From: Zetaproteobacteria bacterium
GTDB taxonomy: Bacteria; Pseudomonadota; Zetaproteobacteria; Mariprofundales; Mariprofundaceae
NCBI GenBank assembly: GCA_021545625.1
Contig: JAJRVH010000087.1
Coordinates: 1 to 12,515 of the forward strand
Direction of reading: 5' to 3'
Length of the DNA stretch: 12,515 nucleotides
Shown: one piece after another, positions 1-5,954 of the stretch
Layout of the letters: every line of letters begins with the position of its first letter
Position numbering within the stretch: position 1 is the first letter of the stretch
The notes under the pieces: model-generated
Seen by the model: the letters and a program-made list of their open reading frames with translations, nothing else
What the model was told of the DNA's origin: nothing
Database searches by the model: none
Made by a program: the position numbers and the translations under genes

Positions 1-375
1 GATCAGGCGATTGCCGCGCTGGTGATAATAGATGCCGGTCAGCCAGGTCGTCAGTACATGTTCCAGAAACCAGCGTTCGCCCTCATCCAGAGCGTTCAGG
101 GCCGTTGCGTCCGGATGCCCGTTGCGAATCAGCTTGCGTCGCAGACGCCGCATATGATCCATACCCCAGGGCTCCCTGCTGAACACATCGAACATCGATG
201 CCGCCATGGCATCATCGACCGGCCAGCCGAGCAATATTTCGGACCAGCGCCTGAACTGCTCCGGACCAACCGTCTCCACGGCCAGCAGCAGGGTCGGCGC
301 CAGCGGCGCGGCGACTACGGCGGCCATACCCTGCAGCATCCGCCTGCGACGATAATCGGGGAAGGTGTCGGCCAT
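1..375 (-). CDS. Tat-exported protein, probable small subunit of a membrane FAD-dependent sugar/sorbitol dehydrogenase (3' end cut by window)
   Basis: The minus-strand frame is open from ATG at 375 to the window edge (125 codons, no stop), so the C-terminus is missing. The N-terminus has four arginines (residues 9-12, context DYRRRRMLQG) followed by an Ala/Leu-rich stretch (about 17-33), as in a twin-arginine signal. The rest, with a motif around WFLEHVLTTWLTGIYY near residues 99-114, resembles the small subunit of FAD-dependent sorbitol/gluconate-type dehydrogenases, whose large FAD subunit and cytochrome subunit normally follow; those genes would lie outside the window. Small subunits of this kind are exported in complex with the FAD subunit. 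No Shine-Dalgarno precedes the ATG, but a good promoter ends 9 bases upstream. The reading frame and export signal are seen directly; the family name is from recall and only moderately sure. Confidence 0.55.
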   Translation of the reverse strand, partial: MADTFPDYRRRRMLQGMAAVVAAPLAPTLLLAVETVGPEQFRRWSEILLGWPVDDAMAASMFDVFSREPWGMDHMRRLRRKLIRNGHPDATALNALDEGERWFLEHVLTTWLTGIYYHQRGNRLI

Positions 376-384
376 GGTTGCTTG

Positions 385-413
385 ATCATAGAAACAAAAT
401 CCGTACCGGGCAA
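385..413 (-). promoter_or_regulatory. sigma-70-like promoter for the Tat-exported gene, near-leaderless
   Basis: On the minus strand a -35 TTGCCC (413-408), a 17-base spacer and a -10 TATGAT (390-385) match the consensus at 4/6 and 5/6 positions. The start codon begins only 9 bases after the -10, so transcription would start about 2-4 bases before the ATG. That agrees with the lack of a ribosome binding site. Confidence 0.55.
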
Positions 414-470
414 CCGTGCACAGGCGGCAGCCATGAATCTGCACTGGCCGCTGACTGCCGGAATCGATAC

Positions 471-490
471 CCTTTGCGCCATGGCAAAGG
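471..490. repeat. short inverted repeat in the spacer between tRNA terminator and Tat-exported gene
   Basis: CCTTTGC (471-477) and GCAAAGG (484-490) are a perfect 7-base inverted pair around a 6-base loop. There is no T-run on either side, so it is not a typical terminator. It could be an operator or chance. Nothing else is recognisable in the 376-516 spacer apart from the promoter at 385-413. Confidence 0.3.
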
Positions 491-516
491 CATGCGGGAC
501 AACGAAATCCGGACAT

Positions 517-544
517 AAAAAAACCGGGCGCGATGCGCCCGGTT
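517..544 (-). terminator. intrinsic terminator of tRNA-Ala
   Basis: A perfect 10-base stem (AACCGGGCGC 522-531 with GCGCCCGGTT 535-544) closes a 3-base loop. Read on the minus strand it runs into seven T residues (523-517). It lies 7 bases past the tRNA CCA end, the expected place. Confidence 0.9.
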
Positions 545-551
545 CGATGAT

Positions 552-627
<76 letters not shown>

Positions 628-647
628 GAACTCGTCAGAGGCGCCGC

Positions 648-676
648 ATTTAGCCATGCGATTTTGATGCTGTCAA
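648..676 (-). promoter_or_regulatory. promoter of tRNA-Ala
   Basis: On the minus strand a perfect -35 TTGACA (676-671) is followed after 17 bases by CTAAAT (653-648), a weak -10. A GC-rich stretch (GCGGCGCC, about 647-640) follows, like the discriminator of stringently controlled stable-RNA promoters. The -35 sits in an imperfect palindrome GCTGT-CA-ACAGC (669-680), just 14 bases before the trpE start codon on the other strand, so regulation of the two could interact. Confidence 0.6.
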
Positions 677-694
677 CAGCCCGGAGTGCATCCC

Positions 695-2125
695 ATGTCT
701 GAAGTCCGACTTTTCCGCCGCGAACTCTCGGCCGACTGCGAGACGCCGCTGTCCATTTTCGCGCGCCTGAAGGGGCCATCGAACTGTTTTCTGTTTGAAA
801 GCGCCGAGGGCGGCGAGCACTGGGGGCGCTACAGCATTATCGGCTTCGAGCCATCCTGTATCGCCATTGATCGTGGCGAAGGCCTTCAGCTGCAATACCG
901 CGATGACCGCAACCGGCATGTGGCCGGCGACATTCGCGACTGGCTGAGGCGCGAGGTGATCACGGCCTCGCCCTGCGACGCGGCGGAACTGCCCTTCTCC
1001 GGCGGCGCGGTCGGCTTCATGGCCTATGAGATGGTGCGCCGCTTCGAGCCCTTTTCCTCCCGCCATGACGACGATGGCGACATCGTCGCCGGCATGATGC
1101 TGATCGACCGCTTTGTCGTGTTCGACAACCTGCGCGGCACGATGACCCTGTGCGTGCGCGACACGGAGCGGACGGCGGCGGAACGGAAACTCGATGCCAT
1201 CGAGGCACGCCTGAACGGCCCGGCGCTGGCGCCGATGCACCTGAACATCCCCGATGTTCCGGCGCCGGCCGCGCAAATGTCCGCCGCCGACTATCAGGCC
1301 ATGGTCGAAAAGGCCAAGGAATACATCCTGGCCGGCGACATCTTTCAGGTCGTGCTGTCGCAGCGCTTTACGGCCGAGCTTCATTGCGACCCGCTGGCCG
1401 TCTACCGCGCCGTGCGCCATATCAACCCGTCGCCCTATCTGTTCTATCTGGACCTTGCCGGCACGACGCTGGTCGGCTCCTCGCCTGAGATTCTGGTACG
1501 CCAGGAAGATCGACGCGCCATCGTACGGCCGATCGCCGGCACCCGTCCGCGCGGCGCTGACGAGGCCGGGGACAGGGCGCTGGAAAAAGAGCTGCTGGCC
1601 GACGCCAAGGAACTGGCCGAGCATGTCATGCTCGTCGATCTGGGCCGCAACGATCTCGGCCGCGTCTGCGAATACGGTAGCGTGGCGGTTACCGATTCCA
1701 TGGTCATCGAGCGCTACTCGCATGTCATGCATATCGTATCCGAAGTACAGGGTGAACTGCGCGATGATATCGACTGCGTCGACCTGCTTGCCGCCACCTT
1801 CCCGGCCGGCACCGTGTCCGGCGCCCCCAAGATCCGGGCGATGCAGATCATCGACGAACTCGAACCGGTCGGACGCGGCCCCTATGCCGGCATCGTCGGC
1901 TATATCGCCTTCGGTGGCCGACAGATGGACACCTGCATTGCCATCCGCACGGCCGTGATCCGGGACGGGCAGGTGCATGTGCAGGCCGGTGCCGGCATCG
2001 TCGCCGACTCGGTTCCCGAAAACGAGCATCGGGAATGTGTCAACAAGGCCACCGCCATGTTCCGGGCCGTGGCGCTGGCCGAAGCCCAGAATACAGACAG
2101 CCATGCAAGGAGCGCCAGGCCATGA
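695..2125 (+). CDS. trpE: anthranilate synthase component I
   Basis: TrpE joins with TrpG to convert chorismate plus glutamine-derived ammonia into anthranilate, the first step of tryptophan synthesis in the cytoplasm. The 476-residue protein has the usual shortish TrpE length. The N-terminal domain carries the tryptophan feedback element (FLFESAEGG, residues 32-40, followed by the conserved S47), so allosteric inhibition by Trp is expected. The C-terminal chorismate-binding domain shows IAGTRPRG, ELAEHVMLVDLGRNDLG, FPAGTVSGAPK and GAGIVADSVPENE, all hallmarks of the family. I chose ATG 695 over the in-frame GTG at 686 because CGGAG (682-686) is then 8 bases upstream; the GTG would lie on top of it. 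It is the first gene of trpEGD-x-C, and its stop overlaps the trpG start. Confidence 0.95.
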   Translation: MSEVRLFRRELSADCETPLSIFARLKGPSNCFLFESAEGGEHWGRYSIIGFEPSCIAIDRGEGLQLQYRDDRNRHVAGDIRDWLRREVITASPCDAAELPFSGGAVGFMAYEMVRRFEPFSSRHDDDGDIVAGMMLIDRFVVFDNLRGTMTLCVRDTERTAAERKLDAIEARLNGPALAPMHLNIPDVPAPAAQMSAADYQAMVEKAKEYILAGDIFQVVLSQRFTAELHCDPLAVYRAVRHINPSPYLFYLDLAGTTLVGSSPEILVRQEDRRAIVRPIAGTRPRGADEAGDRALEKELLADAKELAEHVMLVDLGRNDLGRVCEYGSVAVTDSMVIERYSHVMHIVSEVQGELRDDIDCVDLLAATFPAGTVSGAPKIRAMQIIDELEPVGRGPYAGIVGYIAFGGRQMDTCIAIRTAVIRDGQVHVQAGAGIVADSVPENEHRECVNKATAMFRAVALAEAQNTDSHARSARP

Positions 2126-2691
2126 TGCTGGTCATCGACAACTACGATTCGTTCACCTTCAACCTCGTCCAGTATCTGGGCGAGCTGGGCGAGTCGCCCG
2201 AGGTATACCGCAACGACCGCATCACGCTGGACGATATCGCTGACATGCGTCCGGATCATATCCTGATCTCGCCGGGGCCCTGTACGCCGCACGAGGCCGG
2301 TATCTCGGTGGAGCTGATCCGGCGCTTCTCGGGCGCCATCCCCATCCTCGGCGTCTGCCTCGGCCACCAGTCCATCGCCGAGGCCTTCGGCGGACGCGTG
2401 GTGCGGGCAGCGCGCCTGATGCACGGCAAAACCAGCCTGATCGGCCATGATGGCACAGGCGTCTTTGCCGGGCTGCCCTCACCGTTCACGGCCACGCGCT
2501 ACCATTCGCTGATCGTCGAGGAACCGCTGCCCGAATGCCTGCGCCGCACGGCCTGGACGCAGGAAGGAGAGCTGATGGGACTGGCGCATGTCTCGCATCC
2601 GACCTTCGGCGTTCAGTTCCATCCCGAATCCATCCTGACCGAACACGGTCTCCGGATGCTGAAAAACTTTCTGAACACGCCGAAACCGTGA
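2122..2691 (+). CDS. trpG: anthranilate synthase component II (glutamine amidotransferase)
   Basis: TrpG hydrolyses glutamine and channels ammonia to TrpE. At 189 residues it is a stand-alone class I amidotransferase, not fused to TrpD as in enterics. The N-terminus MMLVIDNYDSFTFN is typical. The oxyanion-loop motif SPGPCTPHEAG is at 50-60, the nucleophile Cys79 lies in GVCLGHQ, and the catalytic His167 and Glu169 lie in FHPES. The start ATG 2122 overlaps the trpE stop as ATGA, with AAGGAG at 2107-2112 inside the trpE end giving a 9-base spacing; a second ATG at 2125 would be 12 bases away. The overlap suggests translational coupling and balanced E:G synthesis. trpD follows after 32 bases. 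Confidence 0.95.
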   Translation: MMLVIDNYDSFTFNLVQYLGELGESPEVYRNDRITLDDIADMRPDHILISPGPCTPHEAGISVELIRRFSGAIPILGVCLGHQSIAEAFGGRVVRAARLMHGKTSLIGHDGTGVFAGLPSPFTATRYHSLIVEEPLPECLRRTAWTQEGELMGLAHVSHPTFGVQFHPESILTEHGLRMLKNFLNTPKP

Positions 2692-2723
2692 ACGGCCGGG
2701 CACGGGCGGAAAAGGAGACGAAC

Positions 2724-3755
2724 ATGAGCGATGCCGTCGCCCGGATGATCCGGGATCTTCAGCTCGGCAACGAGATCACCGGAGCCGCAAGCGAATCGGT
2801 GTTTACCGCCATCATGCAGGGCGAAGCGTCGCCGGCCCGGATTGCCGCCGTCCTGATGGGCCTTTCGATTCGCGGCGAAACGGCCGATGTCATTGCCGGC
2901 GCGGCCCGCGCCATGCGCGCCGCATCGACCCGCATCCGGCCCGGGGCCACCGGCCTGATCGACACCTGCGGTACCGGCGGCGACGGCGCCAGAACCTTCA
3001 ATATCTCGACCACCGTATCGCTGGTCGTGGCGGCCGCGGGCGTACCCGTAGCCAAGCACGGCAACCGGGCCATGTCCTCGAAATCGGGTGCCGCCGACGT
3101 GCTCGAGGCGCTGGGCGTCCATCTGGATATCGAGCCGGCCGACGTGGCCCGCTGCATCGACGAAACCGGCATCGGCTTCCTGTTCGCGCAAAAGCTGCAT
3201 CCGGCCATGCGCCATGCAGGCCCCGTACGCCGCGAACTGGGCGTGCGCACCATCTTCAACCTTCTCGGACCATTGACCAACCCGGCCGGCGCCGACTATC
3301 AGGTGCTGGGCGTTTATGCCAGGGACAAGCTGGAACTGGTTGCCGGCGCGCTGCAGGAGCTCGGCATCCGGCGCGCGCTGGTCGTCCATGGTCGCGACGG
3401 ACTCGATGAAATTACGACCACGGCCGTCACCGACGCCGTGCTGGTCGAGCAGGGACGCCCGCCGGAAGCCTTCGAGATCGATCCGGCCGCGTTCGGCATG
3501 CCCTATGCCGCCCCTGAAGCGCTCGCCGGCGACGATGCTGCGACGAATGCGCTGATACTCCGGCATATCCTGGCCGGCCAGCATGGCGCCGGCCGCGATA
3601 TCGTGCTGCTCAATGCCGCCGCGGCCCTGTGGATCGCCGGTCGCGCATCCGGCATCCCCGAAGGCCTGGCCATGGCCGCCGATGCCGTCGATTCCGGCAA
3701 GGCCGCCGAAACCCTGGAAAAGCTGATCGACTTCACCCGCGCGCAACGGATATGA
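2724..3755 (+). CDS. trpD: anthranilate phosphoribosyltransferase
   Basis: TrpD transfers phosphoribose from PRPP to anthranilate, the second pathway step. The 343-residue protein has the family's usual length. The PRPP/diphosphate-binding GTGGD is at 83-87 inside DTCGTGGDGARTFNIST. KHGNR (111-115) and SSKSGAADVLEALG follow, and RRELGVRTIFNLLGPLTNP lies further on, all family signatures. The start ATG 2724 has a strong AAAGGAG (2711-2717) 6 bases upstream. The frame is open further upstream, but that extension overlaps trpG in another frame and does not look like TrpD. The stop TGA (3753-3755) overlaps the ATG of the next gene, which is not a trp gene. Confidence 0.95.
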   Translation: MSDAVARMIRDLQLGNEITGAASESVFTAIMQGEASPARIAAVLMGLSIRGETADVIAGAARAMRAASTRIRPGATGLIDTCGTGGDGARTFNISTTVSLVVAAAGVPVAKHGNRAMSSKSGAADVLEALGVHLDIEPADVARCIDETGIGFLFAQKLHPAMRHAGPVRRELGVRTIFNLLGPLTNPAGADYQVLGVYARDKLELVAGALQELGIRRALVVHGRDGLDEITTTAVTDAVLVEQGRPPEAFEIDPAAFGMPYAAPEALAGDDAATNALILRHILAGQHGAGRDIVLLNAAAALWIAGRASGIPEGLAMAADAVDSGKAAETLEKLIDFTRAQRI

Positions 3756-4168
3756 ACAAACCGGATTCACCGCAAGGTTCGCAAAGTGCGGCAAGCCTGA
3801 ACGCCTTAAGCAAACAGATGCTGGATGCCGGCCACCGCGTCCATTCCGCATTAGGCCCCGGTCTTCTCGAATCGGCCTATGAGGTTTGCCTGGCTCATGA
3901 GTTAAACAAAAGGAACATTGCCCTGACCCGGCAGGCAACCCTGCCCGTGATCTACGGCGGCTTGCGCATCGATGCCGGCTACCGAATCGATATGTTGATC
4001 GAGAATCAGATCATCGTCGAACTGAAAGCCGTGGAGCGCCTGCCGCCCGTTCATGAAGCCCGGCTTCTTTCCTGTCTCAGACTGGCCGGCAAGCGGCCTG
4101 GTCTGCTGATCAACTTCAATGTCGAAAGGCTCCGCGACGGCATCAAACGCATGGTGAATCACTTATGA
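3752..4168 (+). CDS. GxxExxY protein, PD-(D/E)XK nuclease-like fold, embedded in the trp operon
   Basis: This 138-residue protein belongs to the GxxExxY family (PDDEXK_3-type). The name motif is seen as GLLESAY at residues 37-43. A nuclease-like core follows with D80 (YRID) and E90-x-K92 (IIVELKAVE). The conserved C-terminal block PGLLINFNVERLRDGIKRMVN completes the family pattern. The function of the family is not established; the residues would allow a metal-dependent nuclease. It starts with an ATG overlapping the trpD stop (ATGA), so it is read with the operon by translational coupling, yet has no obvious role in tryptophan synthesis. GxxExxY genes are scattered and often next to unrelated genes, which suggests movement between genomes. 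The 127-base spacer after it carries unusual repeats and a short ORF. Confidence 0.9.
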   Translation: MNKPDSPQGSQSAASLNALSKQMLDAGHRVHSALGPGLLESAYEVCLAHELNKRNIALTRQATLPVIYGGLRIDAGYRIDMLIENQIIVELKAVERLPPVHEARLLSCLRLAGKRPGLLINFNVERLRDGIKRMVNHL

Positions 4169-4180
4169 TTTCCTCCCCGA

Positions 4181-4289
4181 AAGGCTTCGCGTACCCTGCG
4201 CCCACGGCAGATGCCGTCGCGGAAACGACATAAAGGATGTCTGACATGATGCAAAAAAAACCTTGCGCCCTTCGCGCACCCGGCGGTAA
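4181..4289 (+). repeat. degenerate CTTCGCG/CCTGCGC-type repeats in the spacer after the GxxExxY gene
   Basis: The 127-base gap between the GxxExxY gene and trpC is the longest in the operon. Two patches, 4181-4206 (AAGGCTTCGCGTACCCTGCG, then CCCACG) and 4261-4289 (CCTTGCGCCCTTCGCGCACC, then CGGCGGTAAA), share a loose 8-9 base rhythm of C/T-rich then GCG. From memory, strings such as CCTTTGCGxCCTTTGCG ending in GGTAAA or GGTGAAA are common beside GxxExxY genes. If so, this is a decayed copy of that companion repeat. The pattern is seen; the link is recall and needs a genome search. Confidence 0.4.
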
Positions 4290-4299
4290 ACATCCATGA
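4246..4299 (+). CDS. 17-residue ORF translationally coupled to trpC
   Basis: An ATG at 4246 (followed by a second ATG) has AAAGGA (4232-4237) 8 bases upstream and encodes MMQKKPCALRAPGGKHP. It ends in a TGA (4297-4299) that overlaps the trpC ATG as ATGA. trpC itself has only a weak GGCGG upstream, so ribosomes finishing this short frame may be the main source of trpC initiation. The codons run through eight consecutive A residues (4253-4260), a place where polymerase or ribosome may slip. No Trp codons are present, so it is not a classical trp leader peptide. It may be a by-product of the upstream insertion. The frame and overlap are seen; translation is inferred. Confidence 0.4.
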   Translation: MMQKKPCALRAPGGKHP

Positions 4300-5096
4300 G
4301 CTCGATCCTGAATGAAATCGCCGCCTACAAGCGGGAATGGGTTGCCACCTGCAAGCAGAAGGCCGGCGAGACGCAACTGCTGCGGCAGGCCGCGTCCCGG
4401 CAGCCGCTCGACTTTGCCGGCGCGCTGATCTCGCGCATCGATGCCGGCGACAACGCCGTCATTGCGGAGGTCAAGAAGGCCAGTCCGTCGAAGGGCGTGA
4501 TCCGGGCCGATTTCGATCCGGTCGCCATCGCCCGCTCCTACGAACGGGGAGGGGCAGCCTGCCTGTCGGTGCTGACCGACCGGAAGTATTTCCAGGGCGC
4601 CGACGACTATGTCCGCGAGATCCGCAAGGCGATCGGATTGCCGGTCCTGCGCAAGGATTTCATGCTTGACCCTTATCAGGTGATCGAGGCGCGGGCCATG
4701 GGCGCGGATGCGATCCTGATCATCCTGGCCATGGTCGATGATGGGCTGGCCGCGGAACTGGCGGCCGCGGCGCGCGAGCAGGGGCTTGCCATCCTTCCGG
4801 AAGTACACAACGCACGGGAGCTGGAGCGCGCCCTGATGCTCGACTGCCGGCTGATCGGCATCAACAACCGCGATCTGCACAGCTTCGCAACCAGCCTGGA
4901 TACAACCATCGAATTATTGAAGGAACTGCCTCAGGATAAAACCGTGATCACCGAATCCGGCATCTTCACAAGCCAGGATATCCGGACGATGAACGAGCAC
5001 GGCGTACGAGGCTTTCTGATCGGCGAATCGCTGATGCGCCAGCCCGACCCGGGCCAGGCACTGGCCGCACTGCTCCAGGAAAGCCGCGCCGCATAG
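4296..5096 (+). CDS. trpC: indole-3-glycerol-phosphate synthase
   Basis: TrpC closes the indole ring of 1-(o-carboxyphenylamino)-1-deoxyribulose 5-phosphate to give indole-3-glycerol phosphate. The 266-residue monofunctional enzyme is of usual length and a TIM barrel. The signature motif AEVKKASPSKGVIR lies at about 57-70 with the catalytic Glu58 and Lys60. GAACLSVLTDRKYFQG follows, then RKDFMLDPYQ with Lys120, and later IGINNRDL and ITESGI. No trpF fusion is present, and trpF and trpBA are not in the window. The start ATG 4296 has a weak GGCGG upstream and overlaps the stop of a 17-codon ORF. It is the last gene of the operon and converges with the BamC-like gene. Confidence 0.95.
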   Translation: MSSILNEIAAYKREWVATCKQKAGETQLLRQAASRQPLDFAGALISRIDAGDNAVIAEVKKASPSKGVIRADFDPVAIARSYERGGAACLSVLTDRKYFQGADDYVREIRKAIGLPVLRKDFMLDPYQVIEARAMGADAILIILAMVDDGLAAELAAAAREQGLAILPEVHNARELERALMLDCRLIGINNRDLHSFATSLDTTIELLKELPQDKTVITESGIFTSQDIRTMNEHGVRGFLIGESLMRQPDPGQALAALLQESRAA

Positions 5097-5100
5097 CCTT

Positions 5101-5125
5101 GCGGACGGCGACCTCCGCTTCTTTT
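5101..5125 (+). terminator. weak intrinsic terminator candidate after trpC
   Basis: GCGGA (5101-5105) can pair with TCCGC (5114-5118) over an 8-base loop and is followed by TTCTTTT. The stem is only 5 bp, so termination may be weak. It lies between the convergent trpC and BamC-like genes, where a terminator is expected. Confidence 0.4.
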
Positions 5126-5128
5126 CGG

Positions 5129-5821
5129 TTATTCGGACTCGCTCGCCGTATCCGGCCGTGTCTGCATGCGCGCCAGCTGCTCCCCGACCGCATCAAACAA
5201 CTCATTGACTGGCTTGTTCTTGATCGGCTTTGTCACCCATCCCTCTCCTGTCTGGAACACCTGCCCAATCGTACGGATCTCCAGCTGTGCTCCTTCAACT
5301 CCGCTCTTCGCCTGCGCCCGATATACCCGAACCATATAGCGATAACGCGTAAGCGTAGAATCAGTGAATCCAAACAAGATAAACGATGACTTCTTGCCGT
5401 GCTTAATCCAGTCACTAGTGATAATGCCACTCGGCGAGTCGACCGAATCCACCGGCACATTTAGCGAGGTAAGAGCATCCACTGCGGCAGAAAACAAATC
5501 CGCCGGCGTTTTTCCAGGGTAGAAACGGGCATCCAGCCGAACAGCCTTGCCAGCCACCGAGGCACGGTATTTTTCCGGCAATGCCGAAGCGTCCGCTCCC
5601 CCACCAATCTGTTCGGCCTGTGGGAGCTCAAGTTCAGTACGAAGTTCCGGAGGAATATCCAGCGGCGGACGCGACGTAGCCACAGCGCTGCGCGAGCCTC
5701 CCTGAGCATAGACTGGCTGCCCTTCCCCTTCTTCCGTATCCCAGAAAAGCTTGGGCATGCCGTTACAGCTGTTCAGGAACAGCATAGTGATAATCATGGA
5801 AAAAAAAGAAAACCGCTTCAT
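5129..5821 (-). CDS. BamC-like (NlpB/DapX family) outer-membrane lipoprotein
   Basis: The 230-residue product begins MKRFSFFSMIITMLFLNSC, a signal peptide ending in a lipobox-like LNSC with the lipid-carrying Cys19 (Asn at -2 is unusual). A Pro/Gly/Ser-rich unstructured region (about 22-75) follows, then a compact alpha/beta domain with SGIITSDWI and RYRYMVRVYRA, resembling the helix-grip domains of BamC. BamC is an accessory lipoprotein of the machine that folds beta-barrels into the outer membrane. Placement just downstream of a beta-barrel cytochrome gene fits. The ORF is open further upstream, but only ATG 5821 gives a signal peptide. There is no ribosome site, and a promoter ends 9 bases before the ATG. 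The gene is A/T-rich (about 42% GC in bases 5341-5400). The family call is moderately sure. Confidence 0.6.
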   Translation of the reverse strand: MKRFSFFSMIITMLFLNSCNGMPKLFWDTEEGEGQPVYAQGGSRSAVATSRPPLDIPPELRTELELPQAEQIGGGADASALPEKYRASVAGKAVRLDARFYPGKTPADLFSAAVDALTSLNVPVDSVDSPSGIITSDWIKHGKKSSFILFGFTDSTLTRYRYMVRVYRAQAKSGVEGAQLEIRTIGQVFQTGEGWVTKPIKNKPVNELFDAVGEQLARMQTRPDTASESE

Positions 5822-5830
5822 ATAAGCAGC

Positions 5831-5859
5831 ATTCAATCGATCACAGGCATACCGGTCAA
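5831..5859 (-). promoter_or_regulatory. promoter of the BamC-like gene, near-leaderless
   Basis: On the minus strand TTGACC (5859-5854), 17 bases, then TTGAAT (5836-5831) match sigma-70 consensus at 5/6 and 4/6 positions. The ATG (5821) starts 9 bases after the -10, the same geometry as for the Tat-exported gene at the left end. The transcript would have almost no leader, matching the absent Shine-Dalgarno. It lies after the cyc2 terminator, so this gene can be expressed separately from cyc2. Confidence 0.55.
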
Positions 5860-5890
5860 GTAAAAGAATCTGCGCACCTGCCCTGTTACA

Positions 5891-5925
5891 AAAAACAAAA
5901 AAGGGCGTCCAAAGGACGCCCTTTT
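5891..5925 (-). terminator. strong intrinsic terminator of cyc2
   Basis: GGGCGTCC (5903-5910) and GGACGCCC (5914-5921) form a perfect stem around AAA, extended by four A-T pairs. On the minus strand it runs into TTTTTTGTTTTTTG. It begins about 30 bases after the cyc2 stop and separates cyc2 from the BamC-like gene. The A/T flanks could also let it stop plus-strand transcripts. Confidence 0.9.
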
Positions 5926-5954
5926 CCGAACTCATCTAGCAATGAAATTCAAGA

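Noticed and set aside
686..694. GTG start for trpE
   Set aside because: It overlaps the CGGAG ribosome site; ATG at 695 has correct spacing and gives the usual N-terminus.
650..2104. 484-codon minus-strand frame opposite trpE (and a 441-codon one opposite trpD, 2613-3938)
   Set aside because: Both are antisense shadows of strongly conserved trp genes with no family motifs of their own.
5822..5935. 38-residue N-terminal extension of the BamC-like gene
   Set aside because: It would read through the cyc2 terminator and the promoter and would bury the lipoprotein signal peptide.
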